Source: Planctomycetales bacterium
GTDB lineage: Bacteria > 4484-113 > JAFGCY01
DNA length: 14,004 nt
Direction of reading: 5' to 3'
NCBI GenBank assembly: GCA_024645305.1
Contig: JAHEFU010000059.1
Span: 1-14,004 of the forward strand
This document shows, piece by piece, positions 13,670 through 14,004 of this stretch (position 1 is the stretch's first letter; each line of letters begins with the position of its first letter). The position numbers and the translations under genes were made by a program. Under the pieces are notes generated by a model. The model saw only the letters and a list, made by a program, of their open reading frames with translations. It did no database searches and was not told the origin of the DNA.

Positions 13670-14004
13670 ATGACTGACACTGATGCCTACCAGGGCTGGC
13701 GCCGGGAGCGCTATGAACCCTTCATTGCAAAGCGCCCGGAGCGCCGAGCTGAGTTTGCCAGCACGAGCGGTTTCCGGATCGATCCGCTGGCCGGACCCTG
13801 GGAACATGAGCGCAGCTACTCAGATTCGCTGGGTTTCCCCGGGGAATTCCCCTTTACACGAGGTGTGCAACCGAGCATGTACCGCGGGCGCTTCTGGACG
13901 ATGCGCCAGTATGCTGGCTTCAGCACTGCGGCGGCCACCAATGAGCGCTACCACTTTCTGCTGAAGAGCGGCCAGACAGGTCTGTCCGTGGCCTTCGACC
14001 TGCC
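13670..14004 (+). CDS. Methylmalonyl-CoA mutase, N-terminal part (cut by the window end)
   Basis: The enzyme is a coenzyme-B12 dependent mutase that interconverts succinyl-CoA and (R)-methylmalonyl-CoA in propionate metabolism. The visible 111 codons start MTDTDAYQGWRRERYEPF and contain the unmistakable substrate-barrel start: GFPGEFPFTRGVQPSMYRG, FWTMRQYAGFSTAAATNERY and GQTGLSVAFDLP. These match the large-subunit/single-chain mutase family. The frame remains open at the window end, so the catalytic barrel and any B12-binding domain are not seen. A related acyl-CoA mutase (isobutyryl- or ethylmalonyl-CoA type) cannot be fully excluded from this part. The ATG at 13670 is the only sensible start; the ribosome-binding site is weak (AGGG at 13662-13665). 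Confidence 0.9.
   Translation, partial: MTDTDAYQGWRRERYEPFIAKRPERRAEFASTSGFRIDPLAGPWEHERSYSDSLGFPGEFPFTRGVQPSMYRGRFWTMRQYAGFSTAAATNERYHFLLKSGQTGLSVAFDL

Overview
The window is a compact, largely housekeeping stretch from a Gram-negative-type (diderm) bacterium whose phylum I cannot fix from sequence alone. Two adjacent LptF/LptG lipopolysaccharide-export permeases point to an outer membrane. The insertase YidC, however, is the short form without the large periplasmic domain of proteobacterial YidC, and the switch-1/P-loop region of IF2 reads like the actinobacterial type. That mixture suggests a less-studied lineage. Genes are tightly packed, often overlapping by a few bases, and G+C is clearly above 50% except in a short AT-rich patch around 3181-3300.

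Layout. Bases 1-2033 (minus strand) hold the rpmH-rnpA-yidD-yidC block, with a further gene starting at 85 and running off the left edge. All junctions overlap or touch, as expected for a translationally coupled operon. Diverging from rpmH is a PspA/IM30 membrane-stress gene (2279-3004). It is followed by an unrecognised 288-residue protein (3321-4187) and a secreted M48 metallopeptidase (4310-5386), all on the plus strand. Converging on the peptidase with only 8 bases between stops is an lptF-lptG pair on the minus strand (8243 down to 5395). The downstream permease carries an unusual ~163-residue cytoplasmic extension. A divergent control region (8244-8433) separates these genes from the plus-strand operon rimP-nusA-ylxR-infB (8434-13047). 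A small unrecognised gene (13471-13157, minus) and the first 111 codons of a methylmalonyl-CoA mutase (from 13670, plus) close the window.

How the parts fit. The left block makes ribosomal protein L34, the RNase P protein and the membrane-insertion machinery. The middle block is an envelope set: PspA protects the inner membrane, the M48 protease probably does periplasmic quality control, and LptF/G exports LPS. The right block is the classical ribosome-maturation, transcription-elongation and translation-initiation operon.

No CRISPR array, mobile element, tRNA or rRNA was seen. The most interesting signals are small-scale. An intrinsic-terminator hairpin sits 3 bases before the rimP ATG, inside a frame open into rimP. 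A 19-bp palindrome overlaps candidate divergent promoters of lptF and rimP. The ylxR reading frame has no ordinary start codon, and its natural ATG is one base out of frame. The other oddities are the LptG extension and the unrecognised gene between pspA and the protease. I did not find a convincing new multi-gene system.
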